Below, in pieces: positions 1 through 6,792 of a DNA stretch of 8,595 nt (positions within the stretch are counted from its first letter, which is position 1; the number at the start of each line of letters is the position of its first letter). The stretch spans positions 1 to 8,595 of the forward strand of contig JALZVA010000035.1 in NCBI GenBank assembly GCA_023301335.1, in the 5' to 3' direction. This DNA comes from Akkermansiaceae bacterium. Lineage in GTDB: Bacteria > Verrucomicrobiota > Verrucomicrobiia > Verrucomicrobiales > Akkermansiaceae. The position numbers and the translations under genes are program-made. The notes beneath the pieces were generated by a model, which ran no database searches, had not been told where the DNA came from, and was given only the letters and a program-made list of their open reading frames with translations.

Positions 1-675
1 TACGAAGAAGTCGGCCTAGATGCAGTGTATGTAGGGAATCCATTGGTGGATCAGCTGGGAGAAATGGGCACGATCAAGGGGCGGGAGGAGCATGTATTAG
101 GCCTCTTCCCTGGGAGTAGAAAGCGTGAGGTTAGTAAACTTTTCCCCATCATGATTGATGCGGCGATTCGTCTCTACCATCGCCATCCAGAGTTAAGATT
201 TAGTGCTCCTGCAGCGACTCCTGTACTGAGAGAGAAAATGCAGGAGATGCTCGATGAGGCAAATTTACCGGTAGAGGAGTTAATCGATATCACTGAAGGG
301 GGGAGCCATGAATTGATGCGGAAAGCCCATGCGGGAGTGATCGCAAGTGGTACTGCCACACTAGAAGCCGCATGGTTAGGTCTACCCTATTGTTTAGTCT
401 ATAAGGTGTCATTCCCGACCTATCTAGCAGCCCGCTTGTTAGTGAAGATTAAGCATATTGGCTTGATCAATATTTTAGCCCAGGAGGAAATCGTCGAAGA
501 GTTTATTCAAGGGGATGCTGACCCTTGCCATATAGAGCGCTCATTAGAGCTTTTCTTAAAAGATGCAGAACATCGTGAGACTGTGCAGCAGAGGCTATTA
601 GATACAGCTGCTACGATGGGCACACCTGGGGTGAACTCTCGTGCTGCGAATGAGGTGCTAGTCTTACTGAACTGA
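1..675 (+). CDS. lpxB: Lipid-A-disaccharide synthase, C-terminal part (5' end outside window)
   Basis: LpxB joins UDP-2,3-diacylglucosamine to lipid X (2,3-diacylglucosamine-1-phosphate), giving the tetraacyl disaccharide of lipid A. It works at the cytoplasmic face of the inner membrane. The frame is open from the first base and gives 224 residues, against about 380 for a full protein, so roughly the last 60% is present. Family signatures seen are YVGNPLVD near the fragment start, LGLFPGSRKREV (the start of the C-terminal nucleotide-sugar domain) and SGTATLEAAWLGLPYCLVYK (the UDP-binding region). These are followed by IGLINILA and EEFIQGDAD, which match the usual NIIA...ELLQ ending. The family usually has proline where this protein has isoleucine in GLINILA; I regard this as minor. 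The stop overlaps the next gene's start by one base (TGATG), which indicates translational coupling. The identity is firm. The true start cannot be seen. Confidence 0.95.
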   Translation, partial: YEEVGLDAVYVGNPLVDQLGEMGTIKGREEHVLGLFPGSRKREVSKLFPIMIDAAIRLYHRHPELRFSAPAATPVLREKMQEMLDEANLPVEELIDITEGGSHELMRKAHAGVIASGTATLEAAWLGLPYCLVYKVSFPTYLAARLLVKIKHIGLINILAQEEIVEEFIQGDADPCHIERSLELFLKDAEHRETVQQRLLDTAATMGTPGVNSRAANEVLVLLN

Positions 676-1562
676 TGAGTGAGAAGCATGCATATGGAGA
701 TGGCCTCCCTGAGGAGCTGAGTAAACCGAAGCTCAATAGCTTAGTGGTTTGGATGTTAGTGTTACTTCCCTTAGGGATTTTCGCTGGAACAGCATACGGG
801 CTGTACTTTGGCTTTAATAAGAAAAAAGAACTGGTGCATCGAGCTTCTAAAAAGATTTCTAGTGATGAAATCCACCAGATCATGACGAACTACGCGGTTC
901 ATTTTGGGGATAGGACGTACGAGACGGAAGAGGGGATTGAAACACTTAAATTAGTTGAAAAAAATATCACAGGTGAGTTACAGACGAACAACTCAATGTT
1001 ACTCAATGGTGAAGATAAGTCAGCATTTGAAGCTGCGGGTCTTGTTTGGAAGAGTAGTTGGGTAGATGTAGCGGCTGCAGAGCCAGAAAAAGTCTTTTAT
1101 TTAGCGACCTCGTATGATGGGAGGCAATCATTGGGGAATGCCTCAAAAATAGCCCTCATGATTACCACCGCGAAGTCTCTTGCGGGGGTAGAGCTAGACT
1201 ACACACTCCGCTTTGTCTTTCTTCCTAAGCAACAGCCTATGGGGCAGCAGGTGGAGTGGATTAACGCCCATTGCAAAGGGCCTGCTGAGAAAAATATAGG
1301 AGTATTCTTTCTCGGGCATTACAGTGCGGAGGAAGGTAAAAAAAATAGGCAAGAGGGCACTTGGAGTGTCACTGATGGAGACATCGCCTGGGGACAAGAG
1401 CTGATGAAAGAATCGCGAGTCATGCACTACGGTGCGGCTAATATCCATCATGCGGTGTTAGACAAATCTAGATCCTACACAGAATCAGATGTGTCAGAGA
1501 TTGAGCAAGCAGCGAGAGGGCTTAGGGAAATTCTCTTCTTCGTCCTTGGTGGGGATCGGTAA
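675..1562 (+). CDS. One-pass membrane protein resembling a metal-ligand-less M28 peptidase
   Basis: This is a 295-residue protein of unproven function. The ATG overlaps the lpxB stop (TGATG), so this start is well supported. A hydrophobic segment at about residues 22-46 follows a short polar N-terminus and precedes KKK, consistent with a membrane anchor and a soluble domain of about 245 residues. Residues 139-184 read like the core of M28 (aminopeptidase Y/Q) domains: a strand ending YLATSYDG where active enzymes have (G)AHxD, then a short GNAS stretch where they have GAxDNASG, then a helix (IALMITTAKSLAG), then TLRFVFLP where they have TVRFV(A/F)F followed by EE. Here the metal-binding His is Ser146, the second Asp is missing, and the EE pair is replaced by KQQ; only Asp148 persists. 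If the fold call is right, this is a non-catalytic homologue. The coupling to lpxB hints at an envelope role, which is inference. Fold confidence is moderate and function is unknown. Confidence 0.85.
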   Translation: MSEKHAYGDGLPEELSKPKLNSLVVWMLVLLPLGIFAGTAYGLYFGFNKKKELVHRASKKISSDEIHQIMTNYAVHFGDRTYETEEGIETLKLVEKNITGELQTNNSMLLNGEDKSAFEAAGLVWKSSWVDVAAAEPEKVFYLATSYDGRQSLGNASKIALMITTAKSLAGVELDYTLRFVFLPKQQPMGQQVEWINAHCKGPAEKNIGVFFLGHYSAEEGKKNRQEGTWSVTDGDIAWGQELMKESRVMHYGAANIHHAVLDKSRSYTESDVSEIEQAARGLREILFFVLGGDR

Positions 1563-1601
1563 TTTTTTCTATGTATCTAAAATTATTGTTTTAATGGTAT
1601 C

Positions 1602-1898
1602 ATGATGTGGGAGATAAAAAGTGTGAGAGTGAGTTCTCTCTTGGACGCCGTTTCGTTTTTAGTTTTAGCGGGCTACGCGATGCCGATGAAATACGTCTGG
1701 GAAAATCCAACACCAGTTTCTATCGTAGGGCCAATTCATGGAGTATTTTTCATTGCTCTCTGCATCTTCTTAGCGCTCGCCCTTCTGCGCTCAAAACTCT
1801 CTTTTCAAGATTGTGTAAAAGTAGGCTTAGCCGCCCTTATTCCTCTGCTCCCATTCTTCCTAGATGGGTGGTTGAAAAAGAAGCAACTGAAGAAATAG
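1602..1898 (+). CDS. DUF3817 family small integral membrane protein
   Basis: This 98-residue protein has three likely membrane segments, at about residues 12-28, 39-62 and 71-89, and ends in a basic tail (KKKQLKK). Family-typical features are the segment LLDAVSFLVLAG, the motif MPMKY at 27-31, the motif GPIHG at 43-47 and a closing LIPLLPFFLDGWL segment. These match the DUF3817 layout, whose molecular function is not known. The family is usually about 90-110 residues, so this copy is complete. Two consecutive ATG codons (1602 and 1605) could each be the start; I took the first. The gene sits 39 bases after the previous gene in the same direction and may be transcribed with it. The gap is AT-rich and could also hold its own promoter. 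It converges with the NsrR gene downstream. Confidence 0.85.
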   Translation: MMWEIKSVRVSSLLDAVSFLVLAGYAMPMKYVWENPTPVSIVGPIHGVFFIALCIFLALALLRSKLSFQDCVKVGLAALIPLLPFFLDGWLKKKQLKK

Positions 1899-1936
1899 GG
1901 CTAGATGCTGCGCACTGGCAGAATGTTAGTTTCTCT

Positions 1937-1951
1937 TCCATTGATAATGGA
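1937..1951. terminator. Small hairpin between convergent genes
   Basis: TCCATT and AATGGA form a 6-bp stem with a 3-base loop, in the 60-base gap between the DUF3817 gene and the convergent repressor gene. There is no T-run after it on the plus strand and the stem is weak. A role in ending transcription is possible but only suggested by the position. Confidence 0.2.
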
Positions 1952-1958
1952 TAAAGTA

Positions 1959-2402
1959 TTACTCCGAGGAAAAGATCTCTTTTAGCGATTGAGCTGTGTT
2001 CGGGTCTGCGATGAGATCGGCTAAGCTGTAGCTATCCATCACGGTGAAGAAAGCACTTCGGGCCTCCGCGAGGATGCCAACGAGTTTACAAGCTGGTAAA
2101 ATTTTACAGCAGCCTCCTTTCCCTGTTTGGCAATCGACTAAGGTTTTTGCAGGCTCTATGAGTCTGACTACTTTACCGAGAGATATTTGATCAGGGGCGA
2201 GAGCCAGCCTTATTCCGCCATCTCTACCTCTTTTAGCTTCAAGCAGGCCATTTTTGATGAGGATCTTACTCAGCTTAGAGAGGTGATGGTGGGAGAGTTC
2301 ATACGCTTCTGCGACCTCAGTGACCGTCACCATCCTTGGGTGGTTCAGCCCAACATAAATAAGGAGTCGAAAGCTAAAATCAGATGCAGAAGTTAATTTC
2401 AT
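1959..2402 (-). CDS. nsrR: NsrR-type Rrf2 family Fe-S repressor, nitric oxide sensing
   Basis: This 147-residue Rrf2-family regulator has a winged helix-turn-helix DNA-binding domain at about residues 1-70 (TVTEVAEAYELSHHHLSKLSKIL, then KRGRDGGIRLA for the wing). The cluster-binding loop holds Cys91, Cys98, Cys99 and Cys105. Studied NsrR proteins use three cysteines with the spacing C-X5-C-X5-C or similar for a [4Fe-4S] cluster, plus Asp8 from the partner subunit in the Streptomyces protein. Here Asp8 is present (MKLTSASDF), and Cys91, Cys98 or Cys99, and Cys105 fit as ligands. The segment ACKLVGILAEA matches the family after the last cysteine. The gene diverges from the flavohemoglobin gene with a 70-base shared control region, the classic arrangement for an NO-responsive repressor and its target. 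The start codon directly abuts one palindromic operator, so autoregulation is likely. IscR and RsrR are alternatives within Rrf2, but cysteine spacing and neighbour favour NsrR. Confidence 0.9.
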   Translation of the reverse strand: MKLTSASDFSFRLLIYVGLNHPRMVTVTEVAEAYELSHHHLSKLSKILIKNGLLEAKRGRDGGIRLALAPDQISLGKVVRLIEPAKTLVDCQTGKGGCCKILPACKLVGILAEARSAFFTVMDSYSLADLIADPNTAQSLKEIFSSE

Positions 2403-2427
2403 AAAGTGGTATTTAAGATGCCACTTT
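2403..2427. promoter_or_regulatory. Probable NsrR operator 1 (next to nsrR start)
   Basis: This is a 25-base imperfect palindrome. The left arm is AAAGTGGTATT, the right arm is GATGCCACTTT, and the spacer is TAA. The arms pair at 9 of 11 positions. It ends one base before the nsrR start codon. It shares 18 of 25 bases with the second palindrome at 2441-2465. Aligned on its centre, it also fits the enteric NsrR consensus as I remember it (AAGATGCATTT and its mirror) at about 17 of 23 positions. Binding here would block nsrR transcription or initiation, which implies autoregulation. Confidence 0.7.
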
Positions 2428-2440
2428 TAAGGGTTGACGT

Positions 2441-2465
2441 AAACAGGTATTTATAATACCTGTTT
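2441..2465. promoter_or_regulatory. Probable NsrR operator 2 (next to hmp start)
   Basis: This is a 25-base palindrome with perfect 11-base arms, AAACAGGTATT and AATACCTGTTT, separated by TAT. It ends seven bases before the hmp ATG. A good -35 hexamer, TTGACG, lies at 2434-2439 just upstream, so the -10 and transcription start of hmp should fall inside or just after the palindrome. The TATAAT at 2452-2457 is only 12 bases from TTGACG, too close for a standard promoter, so the exact promoter is uncertain. A repressor bound here would occlude hmp transcription. Confidence 0.7.
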
Positions 2466-2472
2466 CATAATA

Positions 2473-3696
2473 ATGAAACTAAGCCAACAAACAATAGACA
2501 CAGTGAAGGCGACTATTCCCTTTCTGAAAGAGAATGGAGAAACCTTAACCCGCCATTTTTACAAGCGTTTGTTTGAGCACCATCCTGAAGTAAAAGTGTA
2601 TTTTAATACGGCAAATCAAGCTTCTGGGAGCCAGCAGGGAGCGTTAGCAGCGTCTGTTTGTGCTTTTGCTCAAAACATAGAAACTCCGGAAAATCTCTCA
2701 GAAGCCGTTTCTCTGATCGGGCATAAGCATGTTTCCTTAGGCGTGCAGCCAGAGCACTACCCCGTTGTAGGGGAACACTTGTTGGCCTCTATTGATGAAT
2801 TACTTAATCCCGCTCCGAAGGAAATCTTAGATGCCTGGGCAGAAGCGTATGGTTTTCTAGCGGATGTGTTAATTAAGCACGAAGAGGGCCTATACGGAAC
2901 TCAAGCATGGAATGGGTTTCAGAAATTTACGATCGATAATAAAGTGAAAGAATCCTCACATGTAAGTTCATTCTACCTGAAACCAAAAGACGCGGGAGAA
3001 GTGCCTAGTTTCACAGCAGGGCAGTATATCACAGTGAGAGTGCCTAGTGCGGATGGTACAACCACGATGAGAAACTATTCATTATCTCATTATGGGAATA
3101 ATGAATACTTAAGAGTGAGTGTGAAAAGAGAAGAGGCATCCCATGCAGATCAAGCCTCTGGCTATGTCTCTCATTACTTACATGAGCAGTGCGAGATCGG
3201 CGATGAGCTCGAAATCGCAGCTCCATCTGGAGAATTCACGATAGATGAGGCAGAAATTACAAAGCTGAAGGAAAATAAGACACCGCTCCTTTTAGTTTCA
3301 GGAGGGATAGGGATCACACCGATACTCTCTATGCTTCATGCAGTAGCCGGGGAGGGCATTCCTGTGCACTTCATCCATGGTGCTCTGAACTCTGAGACAC
3401 ACGCTATGAAGGAGGAAGTGATGGAGGTAGCAAGGAATTATCCCAATGTGAACGTGCATATAAAATACAGCGCGCCCTTACCAGATGATCAACCAGATAG
3501 TTTAGGCTTATTTGATAGCGACTTCATAGGCCAGTTTCTTAGCCCTAGCAGCGAGGTTTACTTCTGTGGCCCTAAGATCATGATGACCCAGATGCTGACC
3601 TTCCTAGCTGAGCTCAAGCACGAGCGCACGAAGGTACACTACGAATTCTTTGGTCCAGCAGAGGATCTACAAACCTGCCCAATGGGGCATGGATAA
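2473..3696 (+). CDS. hmp: Flavohemoglobin, nitric oxide dioxygenase
   Basis: Hmp oxidises NO to nitrate with O2 and NAD(P)H in the cytoplasm, passing electrons from NAD(P)H through FAD to heme. The 407 residues show all three domains. The globin domain (1-140) has Tyr30 and Gln54 at the distal heme side and the proximal His86 (in GHKHVSLGVQPEHY), matching Tyr29, Gln53 and His85 of the E. coli protein with a one-residue shift. The FAD domain (about 150-262) has RNYS at 200-203 and GQYITV. The NAD domain has GGIGITPILSML at 277-288, YFCGP at 363-367 and EFFGP at 391-395. The start is the ATG just after operator 2; no ribosome binding site is visible, so the leader is short or absent. The protein ends with about 12 residues after FGP, including CPMGHG, longer than the E. 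coli end. It is likely repressed by the divergent NsrR and induced by NO. Confidence 0.97.
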   Translation: MKLSQQTIDTVKATIPFLKENGETLTRHFYKRLFEHHPEVKVYFNTANQASGSQQGALAASVCAFAQNIETPENLSEAVSLIGHKHVSLGVQPEHYPVVGEHLLASIDELLNPAPKEILDAWAEAYGFLADVLIKHEEGLYGTQAWNGFQKFTIDNKVKESSHVSSFYLKPKDAGEVPSFTAGQYITVRVPSADGTTTMRNYSLSHYGNNEYLRVSVKREEASHADQASGYVSHYLHEQCEIGDELEIAAPSGEFTIDEAEITKLKENKTPLLLVSGGIGITPILSMLHAVAGEGIPVHFIHGALNSETHAMKEEVMEVARNYPNVNVHIKYSAPLPDDQPDSLGLFDSDFIGQFLSPSSEVYFCGPKIMMTQMLTFLAELKHERTKVHYEFFGPAEDLQTCPMGHG

Positions 3697-3884
3697 GTAA
3701 AAAATGAAACTTACAGCCAAGGCGACAGCATCCTCGTATTGGTGGGTGAAATGCTATAGAATAATTTTTATCCTGAATTAACGTGTTATGCATAGCTTAA
3801 GTATTTACGATAGCTAAATTTGTGTGTATTCAAGTCATGTTTTTCTTGTAACATAGCCAAGAAAATTTATCACTTTCGCTGTAG
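3697..3884. other. Intergenic region before the cys operon
   Basis: These 188 bases lie between hmp and cysC and must hold the end of the hmp transcript and the promoter of the cys genes. I see no open frame of note, no strong terminator hairpin and no recognisable riboswitch. The best promoter guess is TTTACG at 3804-3809 with TATTCA at 3827-3832 (17-base spacing), about 50 bases before cysC. The match is poor, so the guess is weak. No Shine-Dalgarno sequence precedes the cysC ATG. Confidence 0.4.
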
Positions 3885-4487
3885 ATGGATAATCCAAGCA
3901 CAAACATCCACCCAGAGTTCTCTAGACAGCTGCAAAGATCGGACAAGGAAGCCCTACTTCAGCAGAAAGGCACTGTCGTCTGGTTGATTGGTATGTCAGG
4001 CTCAGGAAAGTCGACGATTGCTAATGCCATGGAGCGGAGGCTACATGCGGAAGGGAAATTTGTCACCCTTCTGGATGGAGACAACCTGCGCTCTGGAATC
4101 AATGCGGGATTAGGGTTCTCTGACGAAGATCGGGAAGAGAATATCCGCAGAGCCAGTGAAATCGCTAAGCTATTTCTCAATAATGGCGCCATCGTCCTCG
4201 TCTCTCTCATCACCCCACAGGAGCGATTTCGTGAAATCGTCCGAAACATTGTGGGAGAGGACTATACAGAATGTTATGTGCACGCCTCCTTTGAAACTTG
4301 CCAGCAGCGCGATGTCAAAGGCCTCTACGCTAAACAACGAGAAGGTAAAATTGAACATTTTACAGGAACGACATCTAACTTTGAAGTTCCACAACATGCG
4401 GACCTCGTCCTCGATACAGAAAGCTCAACTCTCGAAACCTGCGTAGACCAACTCTACCAACACATCACCCCGAAAATTTCTAATTAA
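3885..4487 (+). CDS. cysC: Adenylylsulfate (APS) kinase
   Basis: CysC phosphorylates adenosine 5'-phosphosulfate with ATP to give PAPS, the second step of sulfate activation. At 200 residues it is the usual length for a stand-alone enzyme. The P-loop GMSGSGKST is at residues 36-44, LLDGDNLR at 62-69 and GFSDEDREENIRR at 77-89 (APS-binding helix region). KGLYAK is at 145-150, followed by the HFTG segment that closes over the substrates. One point stands out: where E. coli has the Ser109 of FISP, described as the phospho-enzyme residue, this protein has LITP with Thr110. It is the first gene of a cysC-cysD-cysN run, with a 19-base gap to cysD. The ATG at 3885 gives the expected N-terminal length. 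Identity is firm. Confidence 0.96.
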   Translation: MDNPSTNIHPEFSRQLQRSDKEALLQQKGTVVWLIGMSGSGKSTIANAMERRLHAEGKFVTLLDGDNLRSGINAGLGFSDEDREENIRRASEIAKLFLNNGAIVLVSLITPQERFREIVRNIVGEDYTECYVHASFETCQQRDVKGLYAKQREGKIEHFTGTTSNFEVPQHADLVLDTESSTLETCVDQLYQHITPKISN

Positions 4488-4506
4488 ACCTACATCCTAT
4501 TGAGAT

Positions 4507-5412
4507 ATGTCAAATTACTCACTTAATCACCTTCAGCAGCTTGAATCAGAAGCCATCTTTGTGCTTCGTGAAGCTGCTGCGCAGTTCAACAATCCTGCCC
4601 TGCTTTTTTCAGGGGGTAAGGACTCCATCGTCATGGCCCACCTCGCCTATAAGGCTTTTTATCCGGCCCGCATCCCCTTCCCATTAGTGCATGTGGATAC
4701 AGGCCATAACTTTGCAGAGTGCCTCACCTTCCGTGACGCCTTTGTGGAAAAGTACCGTGCTCGCTTAGTCGTGGGAAGTGTCCAAACATCTATCGATGAA
4801 GGACGCGTCGTGGAAGAAACCGGCCTTAATGCTTCACGCAATGCCCTCCAAACAGTCACTCTCCTAGACACCATTGAAGAGCATCAGTTTGATGCCGCTG
4901 GTGGCGGTGGTAGACGTGATGAAGAAAAGGCGCGTGCTAAAGAGCGTTTCTTCTCTCACAGAAATGACTTCGGCGAATGGCAACCTCAAAACCAACGCCC
5001 TGAACTCTGGAACATCTTCAATGGCAGAAAAAACCACGGAGAACACTTCCGCTTCTTCCCTATCTCTAACTGGACAGAAATGGATGTCTGGCAGTACCTC
5101 AAAGCAGAAGAAATCGAACTCCCTAGCTTATACTTCGCCAGAGAAAGAGAAGTCATCCAACGCGGTGGCACTTATCTAGAAGTCAACGAACTCGTGCAGC
5201 CCCGCGAAGGCGAAAAAGTCGAAGTCCTCAAGACGCGATTCCGCACCATGGGTGACGCCACCATCACAGGTGCCGTTCTTTCTGACGCAGACGATATCGA
5301 TAAGATCATCGAAGAAGTCGCCGCAGCCAGAGAAACTGAACGCGGTAACCGTGCAGATGATAAGCGCTCAGAAACCTCTATGGAAGATCGTAAGAAAGAA
5401 GGGTACTTTTAG
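4507..5412 (+). CDS. cysD: Sulfate adenylyltransferase subunit 2 (ATP sulfurylase small subunit)
   Basis: CysD is the catalytic subunit of heterodimeric ATP sulfurylase and makes APS and pyrophosphate from ATP and sulfate, driven by GTP hydrolysis in CysN. It is 301 residues, against 302 in E. coli. It belongs to the PP-loop ATP pyrophosphatase superfamily: the PP-loop SGGKDS is at residues 35-40, VHVDTGHNF at 61-69, and the strongly conserved GGGGRRDEEKARAKERFFS at 132-150. FRFFPISNWTEMDVW (181-195) and RFRTMGDATITGAV (244-257) also match the family, as does the C-terminal KKEGYF. It lies 19 bases after cysC and 60 bases before cysN, in the same direction. No anomalies were seen. Confidence 0.97.
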   Translation: MSNYSLNHLQQLESEAIFVLREAAAQFNNPALLFSGGKDSIVMAHLAYKAFYPARIPFPLVHVDTGHNFAECLTFRDAFVEKYRARLVVGSVQTSIDEGRVVEETGLNASRNALQTVTLLDTIEEHQFDAAGGGGRRDEEKARAKERFFSHRNDFGEWQPQNQRPELWNIFNGRKNHGEHFRFFPISNWTEMDVWQYLKAEEIELPSLYFAREREVIQRGGTYLEVNELVQPREGEKVEVLKTRFRTMGDATITGAVLSDADDIDKIIEEVAAARETERGNRADDKRSETSMEDRKKEGYF

Positions 5413-5472
5413 GCCCTTTCCGATTTCATACACACCACTTTTCAACCTAACTACTTACCTATTTTAAATATC

Positions 5473-6756
5473 ATGAGCGAAAACTCAACCGCCGGCTACC
5501 TCGACATGGATCTCCTCCGCTTCACTACTGCAGGGAGCGTAGATGATGGGAAATCCACATTGATTGGACGCCTTCTTTACGATTCTAAAAACACCTTCGA
5601 TGATCAAATCGAAGCCATCGAGCGCTCCTCTGAGCAGCGTGGAGATGAGCACGTCAACCTTGCCCTCCTTACCGACGGACTCAAGGCAGAGCGTGAGCAA
5701 GGAATCACCATTGATGTAGCCTACCGCTACTTTGCCACCCCGAAGCGTAAATTTATCATCGCTGACACCCCGGGACACATCCAGTACACCAGAAACATGG
5801 TGACAGGAGCTTCCACGGCGAACCTTGCCATCATCCTTGTGGATGCGCGTCACGGAGTGGTTGAGCAGACCATGCGTCACTCTTTCATCGCATCTTTACT
5901 ACGTATCCAGCATCTCGTCATCGCGGTAAACAAGATGGACTTAGTTGATTACAGCGAAGAGGCATTTGATAAGATTGTAGAGTCCTATAAGGAATTCGCC
6001 TCCCGTCTTGATAATGTGGTGGACATCACCTTCATCCCGATCTCTGCTCTCAAGGGAGACAATGTCGTGGATAAATCTGATCAAACTCCATGGTATCAAG
6101 GGCCCTCACTTCTCTACCATCTAGAAACAGTTTATATCGGGAACCAAGAAAACCATGTGGAAGCCCGCTTCCCTGTGCAGTGGGTTACCCGCCCTCAGTC
6201 TGATGAGTTTCATGACTTCCGAGGCTATGCCGGTCGTATTGCAGGAGGCGTATTCAAGCCAGGAGATGAGATTAAGGTCCTGCCCTCAGGATTTACCACG
6301 AAGGTCAAAGCCATTTATTCTGGAGAAAAGGAACTAGAAGAAGCCTTCAGCCCGCTCTCTGTGACGCTAACCCTAGAAGACGAGATTGATATCTCTAGAG
6401 GAAACATGATCGTTAAGGAGAATAGCCCACCTAAAGTGGGACAGGATATCGAAGCCATGGTATGCTGGTTTTCTGAAAAAGTATCTCCCACCCCACGCTC
6501 TAAATTCATCGTTCGCCATACCTCAAACGAGACCAAGGCAATGGTACAGAAAATCAACTACAAGGTGGATGTGAATACGCTCCACCGAGTAGAAAATGAC
6601 AGCACATTCAATCTAAACGATATCGGCCGTATCTCACTGCGCACCTCCGCACCTCTGATCTACGACACGTATAAGCGAAATAGAAGCACTGGCTCATTCA
6701 TCCTGATTGACCCTAATACGAATGAAACCGTTGGGGCTGGAATGATTATCCGCTAA
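5473..6756 (+). CDS. cysN: Sulfate adenylyltransferase subunit 1 (GTPase subunit)
   Basis: CysN is the GTP-hydrolysing partner of CysD; GTP cleavage pulls the unfavourable formation of APS forward. The 427 residues carry an EF-Tu-like GTPase domain: G1 GSVDDGKST at 21-29, the REQGIT switch segment at 74-79, G3 DTPGH at 98-102, G4 NKMD at 153-156 and the G5-like SALKGDN from 191. Two beta-barrel domains follow, with typical elements RFPVQWVTRP (232-241), GYAGRIAGG (251-259) and a C-terminal GSFILIDPNTNETVGAGMI. It is somewhat shorter than the E. coli protein (475) and has no fused CysC domain, which fits the separate cysC upstream. It ends the cys operon and converges on a glycosyltransferase gene 124 bases away. 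Confidence 0.97.
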   Translation: MSENSTAGYLDMDLLRFTTAGSVDDGKSTLIGRLLYDSKNTFDDQIEAIERSSEQRGDEHVNLALLTDGLKAEREQGITIDVAYRYFATPKRKFIIADTPGHIQYTRNMVTGASTANLAIILVDARHGVVEQTMRHSFIASLLRIQHLVIAVNKMDLVDYSEEAFDKIVESYKEFASRLDNVVDITFIPISALKGDNVVDKSDQTPWYQGPSLLYHLETVYIGNQENHVEARFPVQWVTRPQSDEFHDFRGYAGRIAGGVFKPGDEIKVLPSGFTTKVKAIYSGEKELEEAFSPLSVTLTLEDEIDISRGNMIVKENSPPKVGQDIEAMVCWFSEKVSPTPRSKFIVRHTSNETKAMVQKINYKVDVNTLHRVENDSTFNLNDIGRISLRTSAPLIYDTYKRNRSTGSFILIDPNTNETVGAGMIIR

Positions 6757-6792
6757 GTGAGATTGATATACTGCTGTTCTAAGAACGGATCA

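Noticed and set aside
1607..1954. 115-codon open frame overlapping the DUF3817 gene in another frame
   Set aside because: Its translation is rich in Ser and Arg with no family features, while the overlapping frame gives a recognisable membrane protein with conserved motifs.
2434..2457. TTGACG and TATAAT as a textbook hmp promoter
   Set aside because: The spacing is 12 bases, well below the 16-18 needed. TTGACG may still be used with a weaker -10, but this pair is not a standard promoter.
3697..3884. A SAM or other sulfur riboswitch ahead of cysC
   Set aside because: No multi-stem conserved core or terminator/anti-terminator pair could be built from this AT-rich region.
3959..4446. Open frames on both strands inside cysC (3959-4249 minus, 4156-4446 plus)
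   Set aside because: Both are shadows of the cysC coding frame, with low-complexity Ser/Arg-rich translations and no recognisable domain.
5485..5880. 131-codon open frame antisense to the start of cysN
   Set aside because: It mirrors the codons of the conserved GTPase domain and shows no motif of its own; long antisense frames are common opposite GC-richer genes.
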